NCBI RefSeq assembly: GCF_001401755.1
Contig: NZ_KQ474099.1
Span: 739,692 to 803,691 of the forward strand
Direction of reading: 5' to 3'
Length of the DNA: 64,000 nt
Source of the DNA: Aquimarina longa SW024
Lineage (GTDB): Bacteria > Bacteroidota > Bacteroidia > Flavobacteriales > Flavobacteriaceae
Part shown: positions 36,175 to 45,756 of the stretch, piece by piece
Numbering within the stretch: position 1 is the first letter of the stretch
Layout: the number at the start of each line of letters is the position of its first letter
Notes under the pieces: generated by a model
Database searches by the model: none
Told to the model about the DNA's origin: nothing
What the model saw: only the letters and a program-made list of their open reading frames with translations
Program-made: the position numbers and the translations under genes

Positions 36175-36924
36175 TCATAATTCTTTTAAATCTGTCGTAG
36201 GAATCCAACCAATCTTACCATCTGCTAGTTTAATTTTTTTCCAATCATTTACTTCCTCTGTGATTCTTACTTTAGTTCCTTCATGAAGTGTAAAAACTTC
36301 TTCACTTCTAAGATTTGGTTCACTTTTTATAGTGGTTTCTTGGGCAAAAATAATAGCGAACTGATTATTTTTAATATAATTATACTGGCTAAAGGCAAAG
36401 AATATTGCAAATAGTCCTCCAATTAGTAAGAGCCAAGAACTTACAAAAAACATTCTTTTTTTTGAGGTTTCTTGAGTAGTATAGTATACAATAAATAAGA
36501 TAACGAAAAGAATCACACATCCTACTGAAAGCCATGCCCAGCCATCAAAATTAAATGTATTCGTAATTTTCTTAACTGTTCTAGAAACAAATCCTTCTGG
36601 GATGATATCAATTGCATCTATTGTTGCTTTCTGGGCAAATGCAAGATTGTTTTTTATATCTTCATCACTAGGTGCCAAGGCTAAAGCTTTTTCAAAATAA
36701 AAAATACTAGGACCAACATTACTTAATTTATAATGTGCATTTCCAAGATTATAGTATAATGAGGCCGATTCTTTTCCAGAATCTAAGATCGATGTATATG
36801 CATCAATAGCTTCTTGATATTTTTCTTGATTATATAATGAGTTTCCTCTCTGAAATGATTCTTCATTCTGAGAAAAACCTATTGTTATACTTAATATAAT
36901 AAGTAGTTCAACTATTCTCTTCAT
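36175..36924 (-). CDS. batE: BatE: TPR and SH3 domain protein
   Basis: A 249-aa membrane protein with a signal sequence, TPR repeats at about 20-100 (NLGNAHYKLSNVGPSIFYFEKAL), two TM helices near 125-147 and 157-178, and a C-terminal SH3-like domain (TTIKSEPNLRSEEVFTLHEGTKV then GKIGWIPTTDLKEL). In Bacteroides the bat locus supports oxygen tolerance. It follows batD by 4 bp. The bat gene order here is the classical batA-B-C-D-E. Function of the individual protein is inferred from the locus. Confidence 0.85.
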   Translation of the reverse strand: MKRIVELLIILSITIGFSQNEESFQRGNSLYNQEKYQEAIDAYTSILDSGKESASLYYNLGNAHYKLSNVGPSIFYFEKALALAPSDEDIKNNLAFAQKATIDAIDIIPEGFVSRTVKKITNTFNFDGWAWLSVGCVILFVILFIVYYTTQETSKKRMFFVSSWLLLIGGLFAIFFAFSQYNYIKNNQFAIIFAQETTIKSEPNLRSEEVFTLHEGTKVRITEEVNDWKKIKLADGKIGWIPTTDLKEL

Positions 36925-36928
36925 ACAT

Positions 36929-38695
36929 TTATAGTTGTTTATCTATTGTTGAGATGACTCTAGAGGCTTTATCATAATCCTGCTGCATTGCTGAAGTAGA
37001 GGATGGTGTATACCGAGCAAACTCGCAACTTTCTAACAGTGCAATAAACTCAATAGATATGGTATCTTCAACGTTTCGTTCTTTTAATAATCGCTGTATA
37101 CGATCCTTACTCATATCACTAGTCTGGATATGCAACTTTGCTTTTAGATAATTATGCAATGCTCGTTCCATAGCGATATAAAATTCTTTTTGGTTTCCTA
37201 AATTCTTTTTGGCTTCAGAAAGATATTTTCTGGCTAATTTGTCAGCCTTTCTAATTCTATTGCCACTTATATCACTTAATCTTTCTTCTCTCTTTTTTCC
37301 AAAGAACAGAAATAAAGGAATTGCTAATAATGGAACTGTTAATGACAACCAATATTTTGTAGATTTAAAAAAATGTGTTTTTTGTATAGGCTCAAGATTG
37401 GGATTTAATTTTAAAAACCGAAATTGATTTCCTACTTGTGTTACTACTTTTTTACTTGTAGTCTGCGATTCTGTGGAGGTTACATTATTTCCTCCATCAG
37501 GACCATTCTTTACATTAATTATAATCTCATCTGATGTAATTCTCTTATATGTTTTGGTTTTAAGATCAAAATAAGAAAACGAAACTGATGGTATTGGATA
37601 TTTCCCTTTATATTGCGGCACTAAGGTATATATATCAGATATATCACCGCTCATACCGGTAAGGTTTGTTCGTACTTTTTCATTGTGCTGTGGCTCATAC
37701 TGCTCTAAACCTTTAGGCACATTAAGTTTTGGTAAGTCAAAGAGTTTTAAATTACCATTACCAGAGACTACAACCTTAGCATCTAAGGATTCTGTAGCAT
37801 CTAATTGTGTTTTATTCGTTGTTACTTTAAAACTAAAATTTCCTACGGCGCCAGAAAAATCATCTGGTTTTCCTTCTATTGGCAACGGCTTTACATGTAT
37901 TGTTCTACTCCCTGCTGCTACTGTTTTATTTACTGTACTATATAATCTTCCTCCAAAGAAATCTCTTCTTTTGGTGGGAACATCTACAGCAACATTTAGT
38001 GTAAGAGGTTCTATATTAAGTTTTCCTGTTTTTTGGGGATATAATACTGTTTTACGAAGAACTACGTAACGATAAGGCTCTCCTTTATACTCTCCGTTTT
38101 CTATTTTAAGCTGCTTCATATCAACAGCCTGACTCCAAAAATCACTATACTTAGGGCTATCTAACTCTCTCCAGTTGCTTACACTAATCCGTGGGCTAAC
38201 ATATAATTTATATACAACTGTGATGGCTTCATTTATGTAAGGATCTGATTTAGAAACTTCGGCGATAAGGTGTAAGTTTTCACTTGCTACAAAATCTGTA
38301 TTATTCCCATCTTTTGGTTTTTCTACTGCACCTGTAACTTCAATCTTAAGAGGTAATGTTTTATAGGTTTGATTTTCTACCTGTATAGTTGCTTGTTGTA
38401 TTGTAAATTTTCCTCTACGTGTAGGTTGTAAAAAATAACTAAATGTCTTAGTATAGGATCGTTTTCCATTAATCCACGAATTACTAATAGATTGGTTTGG
38501 GCCTCCTACAACTGTAAATCCCGAAAAAGAAGGAGGTGTAAAATTGTCTCCATCTTTATTCATTTCAAAATCTACTCGTAATCTTTCATTTACACCCAAC
38601 TTTTTCTTGCTTACCTTAGTTTCAAATTTTACCTGAGCTAATGCAAACTGTATTGTGGTTAAAAATAGTGTTAGAAAAATTAGTTTTAGCTTCAT
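36929..38695 (-). CDS. batD: BatD oxygen-tolerance protein
   Basis: A 588-aa protein with a signal peptide (ends FALAQ, residue 21), several immunoglobulin-like beta domains (VKFETKVSKKKLGVNERLRV at the start of the first), and a single TM helix near 447-463 followed by a cytoplasmic helical tail. The BatD family (DUF/oxygen tolerance) is defined by these features. It sits between batC and batE. The protein probably works in the periplasm with the VWA proteins BatA and BatB. Confidence 0.9.
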   Translation of the reverse strand: MKLKLIFLTLFLTTIQFALAQVKFETKVSKKKLGVNERLRVDFEMNKDGDNFTPPSFSGFTVVGGPNQSISNSWINGKRSYTKTFSYFLQPTRRGKFTIQQATIQVENQTYKTLPLKIEVTGAVEKPKDGNNTDFVASENLHLIAEVSKSDPYINEAITVVYKLYVSPRISVSNWRELDSPKYSDFWSQAVDMKQLKIENGEYKGEPYRYVVLRKTVLYPQKTGKLNIEPLTLNVAVDVPTKRRDFFGGRLYSTVNKTVAAGSRTIHVKPLPIEGKPDDFSGAVGNFSFKVTTNKTQLDATESLDAKVVVSGNGNLKLFDLPKLNVPKGLEQYEPQHNEKVRTNLTGMSGDISDIYTLVPQYKGKYPIPSVSFSYFDLKTKTYKRITSDEIIINVKNGPDGGNNVTSTESQTTSKKVVTQVGNQFRFLKLNPNLEPIQKTHFFKSTKYWLSLTVPLLAIPLFLFFGKKREERLSDISGNRIRKADKLARKYLSEAKKNLGNQKEFYIAMERALHNYLKAKLHIQTSDMSKDRIQRLLKERNVEDTISIEFIALLESCEFARYTPSSTSAMQQDYDKASRVISTIDKQL

Positions 38696-38707
38696 TAAAT
38701 TATGTAT

Positions 38708-39610
38708 TTACCAGTCTTTATCTGTTTTTACTTTTGATCCTTGAGTTTTTTTAGCATTAATCTTATCCTGAACTTTCTTTTCTTGATTATTCATAGCTTC
38801 GAGTATACTTTTAACTTGTTCCGGAGATAGTTTACCCTGTGCTTGTTGGGGTTGTTGATCTTTAGGTTCTCCTTCTTTATTTTCTTGATCTTCTCCGTTA
38901 CCTTTTTCATCATCTTTAGGCTCTCCCTTATCATTTTTCTCCTTATCTCCTTTATCTTTTTTATCTTCTTCCTTGTCTCCTTTATCTCCTTCATCTTTTT
39001 GATCCTCTCCTTTGTCTTTTTCTTTATCTCCTTCATCTCCCTTTTTATCTTTTTTATCGTCTCCTTCTTTCTGATCCTTATTATCTTGGTTCTGCTCTTT
39101 ATTTTGGTCTTTATCCTTATTTTTATCGTCTTTATTCTGATCGTTCTGTTGCTGCTGTTGCTCTAACATTTTTTTAGCTAATGCTAGGTTATATCGTGTT
39201 TTATCATCTTTAGGGTTATTCCTAAGTGCATTTTTATAAGACTCAACTGCTTCTTTATATTTTTTTTGCTCCATATAGGTATTTCCCTGATTATGAAATG
39301 CTTTATGTTTTTCTTCTTTTGCTGTTGCTACTTTTGCTGCTTCTGTATAACGCAGTGTTGCCTCATCATATTTTTCTGAATTATAATAAGCATTTGCTAA
39401 GTTATATTTTGCTATTGGATTTATGGGGTTCTTAGCAATCGCTTTTCTGTACTCTCCTTCTGCTTTAGGAAAATTACCATCTTCTACCAAAACATCATTG
39501 CCTATTGCTATAAACTGGTTTGCTTTATTGATAATCTCATCGCGATCTTCTTCCTGAGAAAAAACAATCCCAACTTGAAGACATACTATGATACTTAAAA
39601 TCTTTTTCAT
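38708..39610 (-). CDS. batC: BatC: TPR protein with low-complexity Lys/Asp tail
   Basis: A 300-aa periplasmic-type protein with a signal sequence, TPR repeats at about 40-145 (KAFHNQGNTYMEQKKYKEAVES, shown in part) and then a roughly 110-residue stretch built almost only from K, D, E, G, Q and N (KDKDQNKEQNQDNKDQKEGD). A short C-terminal LSPEQVKSILEAMNNQEKKV helix follows. The low-complexity region is typical of BatC. The DNA is purine/pyrimidine skewed there, explaining open frames on the other strand. It is 93 bp after batB and 12 bp before batD. Confidence 0.88.
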   Translation of the reverse strand: MKKILSIIVCLQVGIVFSQEEDRDEIINKANQFIAIGNDVLVEDGNFPKAEGEYRKAIAKNPINPIAKYNLANAYYNSEKYDEATLRYTEAAKVATAKEEKHKAFHNQGNTYMEQKKYKEAVESYKNALRNNPKDDKTRYNLALAKKMLEQQQQQNDQNKDDKNKDKDQNKEQNQDNKDQKEGDDKKDKKGDEGDKEKDKGEDQKDEGDKGDKEEDKKDKGDKEKNDKGEPKDDEKGNGEDQENKEGEPKDQQPQQAQGKLSPEQVKSILEAMNNQEKKVQDKINAKKTQGSKVKTDKDW

Positions 39611-39703
39611 CAGTTTAATTTATATTTATTTTAATCGTCAACATCTATCTCCTTGTTTTTATATAGCACATCCTTATTTTAGTATTGTTTTATTGAAAAT
39701 CTA

Positions 39704-40738
39704 TTATTGCTCATTAAATAGGTTTAGTTTTTTAACCCAAGATGTTTTTCTTTCTAATAAGAAGGTATCTAAAAATAATAATAATAATCCTGCCATCAAA
39801 AACCATTGAAATTGATCTTTAAAATCTGCAAACTGCTTGGCTTCGAATTCTTTCTTATCCATACCTTGTAGAATTGTAGTCACTTCTTCTACAACCTCAT
39901 TTGTATTTCTACCATCAATGTATGTGCCATTTGCTTTATTAGCAATATCCTGTAAAGTTGTCGGGACTAATTTGGTAATTACAGTACCTCCCTGACTATT
40001 TTTCTTATAGCTCTGCACAATACCATTACGTTTTATAGGTATAGGAGCTCCTTTTTCTGATCCTACTCCAATCGTAAAAATTTTAATTCCTTCTTTGGCA
40101 GCTTCTTCTGCAATAGATGTTATGTTTCCTCCATGATCTTCTCCATCACTTATAATAAACAGCACTCTATTGGTTTGTTCATCATCATTATAATATGTTT
40201 TTGCCAGTTCTATAGCTTCATAAATTGCAGTTCCCTGCGAGGATAACATATCTGTGTTCATAGATTGTAGAAACATCTTTCCGGATGCATAATCGGTAGT
40301 AATTGGTAACTGCGGAAATGCACTAGCTGCATATGCAATAATCCCAATACGGTCGCTTGCCAGATTATTAATAATCTGAGTTACCAACTGTTTAGATTTC
40401 TCTAATCTATTGGGTGCTATATCTTCTGCTAGCATACTTTTGGAAACGTCCATCGCAAAAACAACATCTACTCCTTCTCGTTTTACGGTTTCTAATTTTG
40501 TACCTATCTTAGGATTAACCAAAGCAATGACCATACATGCTAATGCCAAACTGATTACTACAATCTTTAGTATAGATTTAAAGATCGATTGATCAGGACT
40601 TAATTTTTTAAGCAATGCTGCATCTGCAAACTTTTTCTGAACTGTTTTTTTCCATACTAAAACTCCTAAAAAGAGCACTATTAGCACGGGGATACTCAGT
40701 AACAACCAGAAATATATTTTTTCTTCGAGTAAATACAT
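39704..40738 (-). CDS. batB: BatB: VWA-domain membrane protein
   Basis: A 344-aa protein with two N-terminal TM helices (about 10-28 and 55-75), a von Willebrand factor A domain whose MIDAS motif is MDVSKS (DxSxS), and a C-terminal TM helix (about 313-330). The VWA domain is therefore on one membrane face and probably interacts with BatD or other proteins through a metal. It is 63 bp downstream of batA. The family is tied to aerotolerance in Bacteroides; that link is inference for this organism. Confidence 0.88.
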   Translation of the reverse strand: MYLLEEKIYFWLLLSIPVLIVLFLGVLVWKKTVQKKFADAALLKKLSPDQSIFKSILKIVVISLALACMVIALVNPKIGTKLETVKREGVDVVFAMDVSKSMLAEDIAPNRLEKSKQLVTQIINNLASDRIGIIAYAASAFPQLPITTDYASGKMFLQSMNTDMLSSQGTAIYEAIELAKTYYNDDEQTNRVLFIISDGEDHGGNITSIAEEAAKEGIKIFTIGVGSEKGAPIPIKRNGIVQSYKKNSQGGTVITKLVPTTLQDIANKANGTYIDGRNTNEVVEEVTTILQGMDKKEFEAKQFADFKDQFQWFLMAGLLLLFLDTFLLERKTSWVKKLNLFNEQ

Positions 40739-40801
40739 TTTCTATTTTATTCGCTATACCTCATCAGTTATAAAACCTTACTAGAGGATTTTATTATTTT
40801 T

Positions 40802-41806
40802 TTATATAAAACTTCTAAATACTGTATATCGTAACAAAAACTCTATAAAAATTAACAGACCTGCCAGAAGTACTAGCATTCTAAATTTTTCTTCGTAATT
40901 ATAGAATTTAAATTCTTCGATATCGGTTTTTTCTAATTTATCAATTTCTTGATAAATTTCTTGTAATTTTTTGTTATTTGTTGCTCTAAAATATTTCCCT
41001 TTTGTAACCTTAGCAATTTCTTTTAATAAATCTTCATCAATTTCTACTGGCACTCTACCGTATTGAAAAGATCCATTAGGTAATATTGCAACAGGAGCCA
41101 ATGCCATACCATTAGTACCAATACCAATGGTATAGGTTTTTATTCCATATTCTACGGCTAATTCTGATGCTATTTTAGGATCTATAAAACCTGCATTATT
41201 AGAACCATCTGTAAGCAAAATAATTACTTTACTCTTAGCTTTACTATTTTTAAGTCGGTTTACGGATGTTGCCAATCCCATTCCTATCGCTGTACCGTTT
41301 TCTAAAACATTGTCATACACGACCCCTTTTAGACTACTTAATACGATAGACTTATCGCTTGTAATAGGAGTTTTGGTAAAACTTTCTCCAGCATACACTA
41401 CTAATCCGATACGATCACTAGGTCGTCCTTTAATAAACTCTGCTGCAACTTCTTTTAGTGCCTCTAATCTATTAGGTTTAAGATCTTTTGCTAACATACT
41501 GGCAGAGACATCTATTGACATAACAATATCAATACCTTTGGTGGTTTTTGATTTCGTAGAGACATCTACTGTTCTTGGTCTTGCCAATGCTGTAATGAGT
41601 AATGATAATGCAAGTAATCGTAGTACAAATAGTACTGGTTTTAGTTTCGCTAGCCAACTACCAGAGGTTTTAAATCCTTTGATACTAGATATTTTTAGTG
41701 CGGCTTGCTGTTTATTTCGTGTCCAGACGTACCATGCTATTGCTAATGGAAGTAATAAAAACAACCAAAAAAACTGTGGATTTTCGAATGTAAAATTTTC
41801 AAACAT
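40802..41806 (-). CDS. batA: BatA: VWA-domain membrane protein
   Basis: A 334-aa paralogue of BatB: N-terminal TM helices (about 10-26 and 55-75), VWA domain with MIDAS SIDVSASM, TTKGIDIV start of the domain, and a C-terminal TM helix (about 308-325). It follows the 549-aa gene by only 2 bp, so the two are co-translated. BatA and BatB share the WYVW/VFLG-type aromatic N-terminus of the family. Same locus role as above. Confidence 0.88.
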   Translation of the reverse strand: MFENFTFENPQFFWLFLLLPLAIAWYVWTRNKQQAALKISSIKGFKTSGSWLAKLKPVLFVLRLLALSLLITALARPRTVDVSTKSKTTKGIDIVMSIDVSASMLAKDLKPNRLEALKEVAAEFIKGRPSDRIGLVVYAGESFTKTPITSDKSIVLSSLKGVVYDNVLENGTAIGMGLATSVNRLKNSKAKSKVIILLTDGSNNAGFIDPKIASELAVEYGIKTYTIGIGTNGMALAPVAILPNGSFQYGRVPVEIDEDLLKEIAKVTKGKYFRATNNKKLQEIYQEIDKLEKTDIEEFKFYNYEEKFRMLVLLAGLLIFIEFLLRYTVFRSFI

Positions 41807-41808
41807 CG

Positions 41809-43458
41809 TTATTTGGCATTTTTAAGTTCTACAGAATTAATAATACGTTCGGCAATAGCCTTTGCATATCGATCCTCTTTATTATACACAATGGTTATTT
41901 GTTGATATCCTCCACCTTCGGCAAAGTTTAACATCAGATAGTCATTCTTTTGTTTTTCCTTAGTAACTGGATTTTCTACTTCTAGATTCCCATATACTTT
42001 AATTCCTTTGGCTCCTCCCAGTGTTTCATACGCTTCATTCTTTACTGAGATATTCTTAGCTCCTTGTGCCTCAAAAGCTCCTACAGTACCTTCTACTGCT
42101 TTTTCTAAATCTACTTGGGTTGGTTTAGTATATTGGATAGTAGAAACAACGACATAAAAATCACCTATCATACTACCATACACAAAAGTCTCATTTCCTT
42201 TAAGGATTTGTTTTTGTTCCTCGGTCATTTGATACGCATTACGGATCAAAACTCTCGGTGTTGTAATTGTTACTGGTGGTGCTCCATAAGCACTAGTGAT
42301 CCATTCTGACTCTGCTAGCTCTTTAGTAGGATGTCCTAAAAGGGTATCTTTTACCACATCATAGCCTTTAACAATAATAAAGATGAGTAGTGTAATGGCA
42401 AGTATTGCTACTCCTCCTATACTACCGAAGATTATTTTCTTTTTACGTATTTTCTCGGCTACTTCTTTTCTATACTCTTCATCAGCCAGTAATTCTTCTT
42501 CTGTGGGTTCTGGTATTGCACTTTTTGTTTTATGAATTACTTGTTCGATTACATTACGATCTGCTCTAGCTGTAATGACATCAGGCTTGGATTTAGCAAA
42601 CTTAGCCATATCAGCTGTTTTCAAAACATTTTTAAGTTCTTCAATAGTAGTTTTATCTAGATGAAGATGACCTGATTTTATTTCTTCGTCTAGTCTTGCA
42701 ATCAATTCGTCTGTGGTACTTTCCATTGCGTGGTCATATACCTCTTCATCGATATACTTACGTGCAGCATCACTTAATTGTGAGTAGTATTCTTTATGAG
42801 AATCTTTCTCTAATAAATGGGATTCATCAATCTTTTTTAATGTCAGTAGTGCTCTCTCATATGGAGGTAAGGTATCTTCTTTAGCTGCTTTACGTTTCTT
42901 TTTTCTTAATACAAAAAAAGCAACAATCCCTAGTAACAATAGTGGAATAGCAATCCACAAAATCCATTTTTTCCAATTAAAAATAAATTGTGATTCTACT
43001 GCTACCAAAGGTTTGATCTCATACATCTTTTGCTTGGTTGTATCGACTAGTACATCTTTGATTTCTACTTTTAGAGAGTCTGTAAAGAAGGTTTGATCTC
43101 CGATCATTACCTTTTGCCTTGGTATAGTGTACTGTCCCGAATCAAACTGGGTTAACGCATATTCTTTTAGTAGATGATACTGTTTTCCATTTCTGGAGGT
43201 ATCAATTTTATAAGATTCGATCACTTCTAAGGGTGTAAAGCTTTGTCCTTCGGGGAAAACTACAATCTGAGTTGAATCTGCTTCAACTTGCATTGTATAT
43301 CTCATCTCATCTCCTATCTCTATTGTTGTAGAATCAATTGTTGCCGAAACCTGAGCAAAACTTCCTACTCCCCATATAGAGCATATCCCCCAAACAAAAA
43401 GCTTCAGCACTTTTTGCTGTACTAATTTAGTATCAATTCGTAATTTGTAATTCGTCAT
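41809..43458 (-). CDS. bat-locus membrane protein (BatD-like periplasmic part)
   Basis: A 549-aa protein between the DUF58 gene and batA. It has a signal peptide (ends SFAQ near residue 36), a beta-rich periplasmic segment (SATIDSTTIEIGDEMRYTMQ, then QVEADSTQIVVFPEGQSFTPLE), a TM helix near 165-185, a helical cytoplasmic section (YERALLTLKKIDE ... ARKYIDEEVYDH), a second TM helix near 350-370, and a C-terminal domain. It resembles proteins that commonly fill this slot in bat operons. Exact role unknown. It overlaps none of its neighbours and is separated by 2 to 6 bp from them. Confidence 0.75.
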   Translation of the reverse strand: MTNYKLRIDTKLVQQKVLKLFVWGICSIWGVGSFAQVSATIDSTTIEIGDEMRYTMQVEADSTQIVVFPEGQSFTPLEVIESYKIDTSRNGKQYHLLKEYALTQFDSGQYTIPRQKVMIGDQTFFTDSLKVEIKDVLVDTTKQKMYEIKPLVAVESQFIFNWKKWILWIAIPLLLLGIVAFFVLRKKKRKAAKEDTLPPYERALLTLKKIDESHLLEKDSHKEYYSQLSDAARKYIDEEVYDHAMESTTDELIARLDEEIKSGHLHLDKTTIEELKNVLKTADMAKFAKSKPDVITARADRNVIEQVIHKTKSAIPEPTEEELLADEEYRKEVAEKIRKKKIIFGSIGGVAILAITLLIFIIVKGYDVVKDTLLGHPTKELAESEWITSAYGAPPVTITTPRVLIRNAYQMTEEQKQILKGNETFVYGSMIGDFYVVVSTIQYTKPTQVDLEKAVEGTVGAFEAQGAKNISVKNEAYETLGGAKGIKVYGNLEVENPVTKEKQKNDYLMLNFAEGGGYQQITIVYNKEDRYAKAIAERIINSVELKNAK

Positions 43459-43464
43459 TATAGA

Positions 43465-44331
43465 TTATCCTCTTCTTTTAAAATAGCCTAATAATTTTTT
43501 AACATAGCTTTCATCAATCCTACTACTTAATGAACCTGCTCCACTACGGGTAAAACTATCTTTAAAGTAGTCTACTCTTTCTTTATAATATGCACTATAA
43601 TTAATTCGTGTTTTTTTAGAGCTTGTATTAACCAATATTAATTCTCCTGTTTCTTCATCTTCCATCTGTACCATACCTATATTAGGGATTTCTTCTTCTC
43701 TTCTATCATACACTCTAATACCGGTAACATCATGTTTTCCTCCTACAATTTTTAAGGTACGTTGATACTCATCTGCTATAAAATCAGAAAGTATAAAAAC
43801 GATGGCTTTCTTTTTCATCACATTAGACAAAAACTTTAGTGCTTCGGTAATATTAGTCTTCTTACTTTTCGGTTCGAATTCTAATAACTCTCTTATGATT
43901 CTTAATACATGAGATCTTCCTTTTTTTGGAGGAATAAACAATTCGATCTCATCTGTAAACAGAATTAATCCAATCTTATCATTGTTTTGAGTTGCAGAAA
44001 ATGCTAATGTAGCAGCAATCTCTGTAATAATTCCTTTTTTAAATTGTTTTTGCGTCCCGAAGAGTTGCGATCCAGAGACATCAACCATTAACATCATAGT
44101 CAATTCTCGTTCTTCTTCAAATACTTTTATATAAGGTTCATTATACCGTGCCGTTACATTCCAATCAATAGTACGCACATCATCACCAAATTGATATTGT
44201 CGTACTTCGCTAAAGGTCATTCCACGTCCTTTAAAAGTAGAATGGTATTCTCCTCCAAAGATATGATCGCTTAGGCGACGTGTTTTAATCTCTATTTTAC
44301 GAACTTTTTTTAGTAACTCCTTAGTATCCAT
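43465..44331 (-). CDS. DUF58-domain protein (VWA-like)
   Basis: A 288-aa cytoplasmic protein with the DUF58 signature: GEYHSTFKGRGMTFSEVRQY, followed by DDVRTIDWNVTARYNEPYIK and a MIDAS-like VDVSGSQ, all standard for the partner of MoxR ATPases. It probably delivers a clamped partner to the ATPase. It lies second in the bat operon, 111 bp after moxR, with two hairpins in the gap. Length normal. Confidence 0.9.
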   Translation of the reverse strand: MDTKELLKKVRKIEIKTRRLSDHIFGGEYHSTFKGRGMTFSEVRQYQFGDDVRTIDWNVTARYNEPYIKVFEEERELTMMLMVDVSGSQLFGTQKQFKKGIITEIAATLAFSATQNNDKIGLILFTDEIELFIPPKKGRSHVLRIIRELLEFEPKSKKTNITEALKFLSNVMKKKAIVFILSDFIADEYQRTLKIVGGKHDVTGIRVYDRREEEIPNIGMVQMEDEETGELILVNTSSKKTRINYSAYYKERVDYFKDSFTRSGAGSLSSRIDESYVKKLLGYFKRRG

Positions 44332-44333
44332 AA

Positions 44334-44440
44334 GTCCCCAAAAGGGGGATTTTTAAAAGGTTTATAATTTGTTTTTGCTTCATTGTATGTTAAACTTTTA
44401 TAATACCCCTCATTAGTTCTTCCTTGGGGGTAAGAAAAAA
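44334..44440. other. two hairpins in the moxR-DUF58 gap
   Basis: TCCCC-AAAA-GGGGGA followed by TTTTT (about 44335-44355) and, to its right, a looser stem TACCCC ... GGGGGTA (about 44403-44433). GC-rich stems of this kind are dispersed in flavobacterial genomes. On the minus strand they stand between moxR and the next gene and could attenuate the downstream bat genes. Confidence 0.5.
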
Positions 44441-44442
44441 GT

Positions 44443-45444
44443 TTATGGCACTTCAATTTCGTTAACGATCTTATTAATAATGTCTTCAGAAGTTACGTTT
44501 TCTGCTTCGGCCTCATAGGTAATCCCAATACGATGACGCAGTACATCATGGATTATTGCACGTACATCTTCTGGGATTACATATCCTCTACGTTTAATAA
44601 AAGCATAACATTTTGCTGCTGTAGCTAAATTGATACTACCCCGAGGTGATGCTCCAAAATTGATGAGTGGTTTTAGCTCTTCTAGCCCGTATTTTTCTGG
44701 ATATCGTGTTGCAAAAATAATATCTAGGATATATTTTTCGATTTTCTCATCCATATACACTTCTTTAACTGCTTTTTGTGCATTCAGAATCTGTTCTACA
44801 GAAACTACAGGGTTTACTTTTTCAAAAGACCCTTTTAGATTGGCACGAACAATTAACTGTTCTTCATCAATTTTTGGGTAATCTATTACGGTTTTTAGCA
44901 TAAAACGGTCTACCTGAGCTTCTGGCAGAGGGTATGTTCCCTCTTGTTCTACTGGGTTTTGTGTCGCCATTACTAAAAAAGGCTTATCTAGCACAAACGT
45001 TTCATCGCCAATAGTCACCTGTTTTTCTTGCATTGCTTCTAATAAAGCACTCTGCACTTTTGCTGGAGCACGGTTAATCTCATCTGCTAAAACAAAATTG
45101 GCAAAAATAGGTCCTTTTTTAATCGAAAAATCATTTTCTTTCATATTAAAAATTAACGTCCCTACGACATCAGCAGGTAATAGATCCGGAGTAAACTGGA
45201 TACGGCTAAAACTACCTTGGACAGCCTTAGACAGCGTATTAATTGCTAATGTTTTTGCCAATCCAGGGACACCTTCTAGTAAAATATGTCCTTGACCGAG
45301 TAACCCAATAAGTAAACGTTCGACCATATGTTTCTGACCGACAATTACCTTATTCATTTCTAAAGTTAGTAAATCTACAAAAGCAGATTCTTTCTCTATT
45401 TTCTGATTGATTGCAGCAATATCAATAGAATTATTCTCTTCCAT
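44443..45444 (-). CDS. moxR: MoxR-family AAA ATPase
   Basis: First gene of the bat operon, 333 aa. Walker A GVPGLAKT at 58-65, Walker B LLADEINRAP-like segment (FVLADEINRAPAKVQ), and sensor MATQNPVEQEGTYPLPEAQ, cited as MATQNPVEQEGTYPL. These are the diagnostic MoxR elements. MoxR ATPases act as chaperones with VWA/DUF58 partners, here encoded downstream. About 310 bp of non-coding DNA lie upstream. Confidence 0.93.
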   Translation of the reverse strand: MEENNSIDIAAINQKIEKESAFVDLLTLEMNKVIVGQKHMVERLLIGLLGQGHILLEGVPGLAKTLAINTLSKAVQGSFSRIQFTPDLLPADVVGTLIFNMKENDFSIKKGPIFANFVLADEINRAPAKVQSALLEAMQEKQVTIGDETFVLDKPFLVMATQNPVEQEGTYPLPEAQVDRFMLKTVIDYPKIDEEQLIVRANLKGSFEKVNPVVSVEQILNAQKAVKEVYMDEKIEKYILDIIFATRYPEKYGLEELKPLINFGASPRGSINLATAAKCYAFIKRRGYVIPEDVRAIIHDVLRHRIGITYEAEAENVTSEDIINKIVNEIEVP

Positions 45445-45756
45445 CTATTTTTATATTTTTTAAAAGCGTGAATTTAATACTCCTAATCCAACATTGCAAA
45501 TTGTCGAAATATTTTTCGCCTTCTTGTTAATTCTTGGTTAAATGTACTTTGTAAAATCTTTTATGACCACAACTTTACACTATATTTAATACTTTTTTGC
45601 AAAAAATTGGACATCCTTTTTTTATCGTTTTCACGATAATGTTATCAAAAGACGTAGCATTCATTAAGGTGTTGCAATTTTTTTCATACAAAGTATATAA
45701 AAAATTGGCATTATCATTTTTTATAGTATTTATAATAGTCCTAAAAATATATCGTA
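45445..45756. other. divergent intergenic region, moxR/SDR
   Basis: 312 bp between moxR (minus) and the SDR gene (plus). AT-rich, no gene. It must hold both promoters, but no TAnnTTTG box at a standard distance is convincing. Confidence 0.45.

Noticed and set aside
38791..39166. Lysine/phenylalanine-rich frames over batC
   Set aside because: They arise from the low-complexity K/D/E tail of BatC read in other frames.
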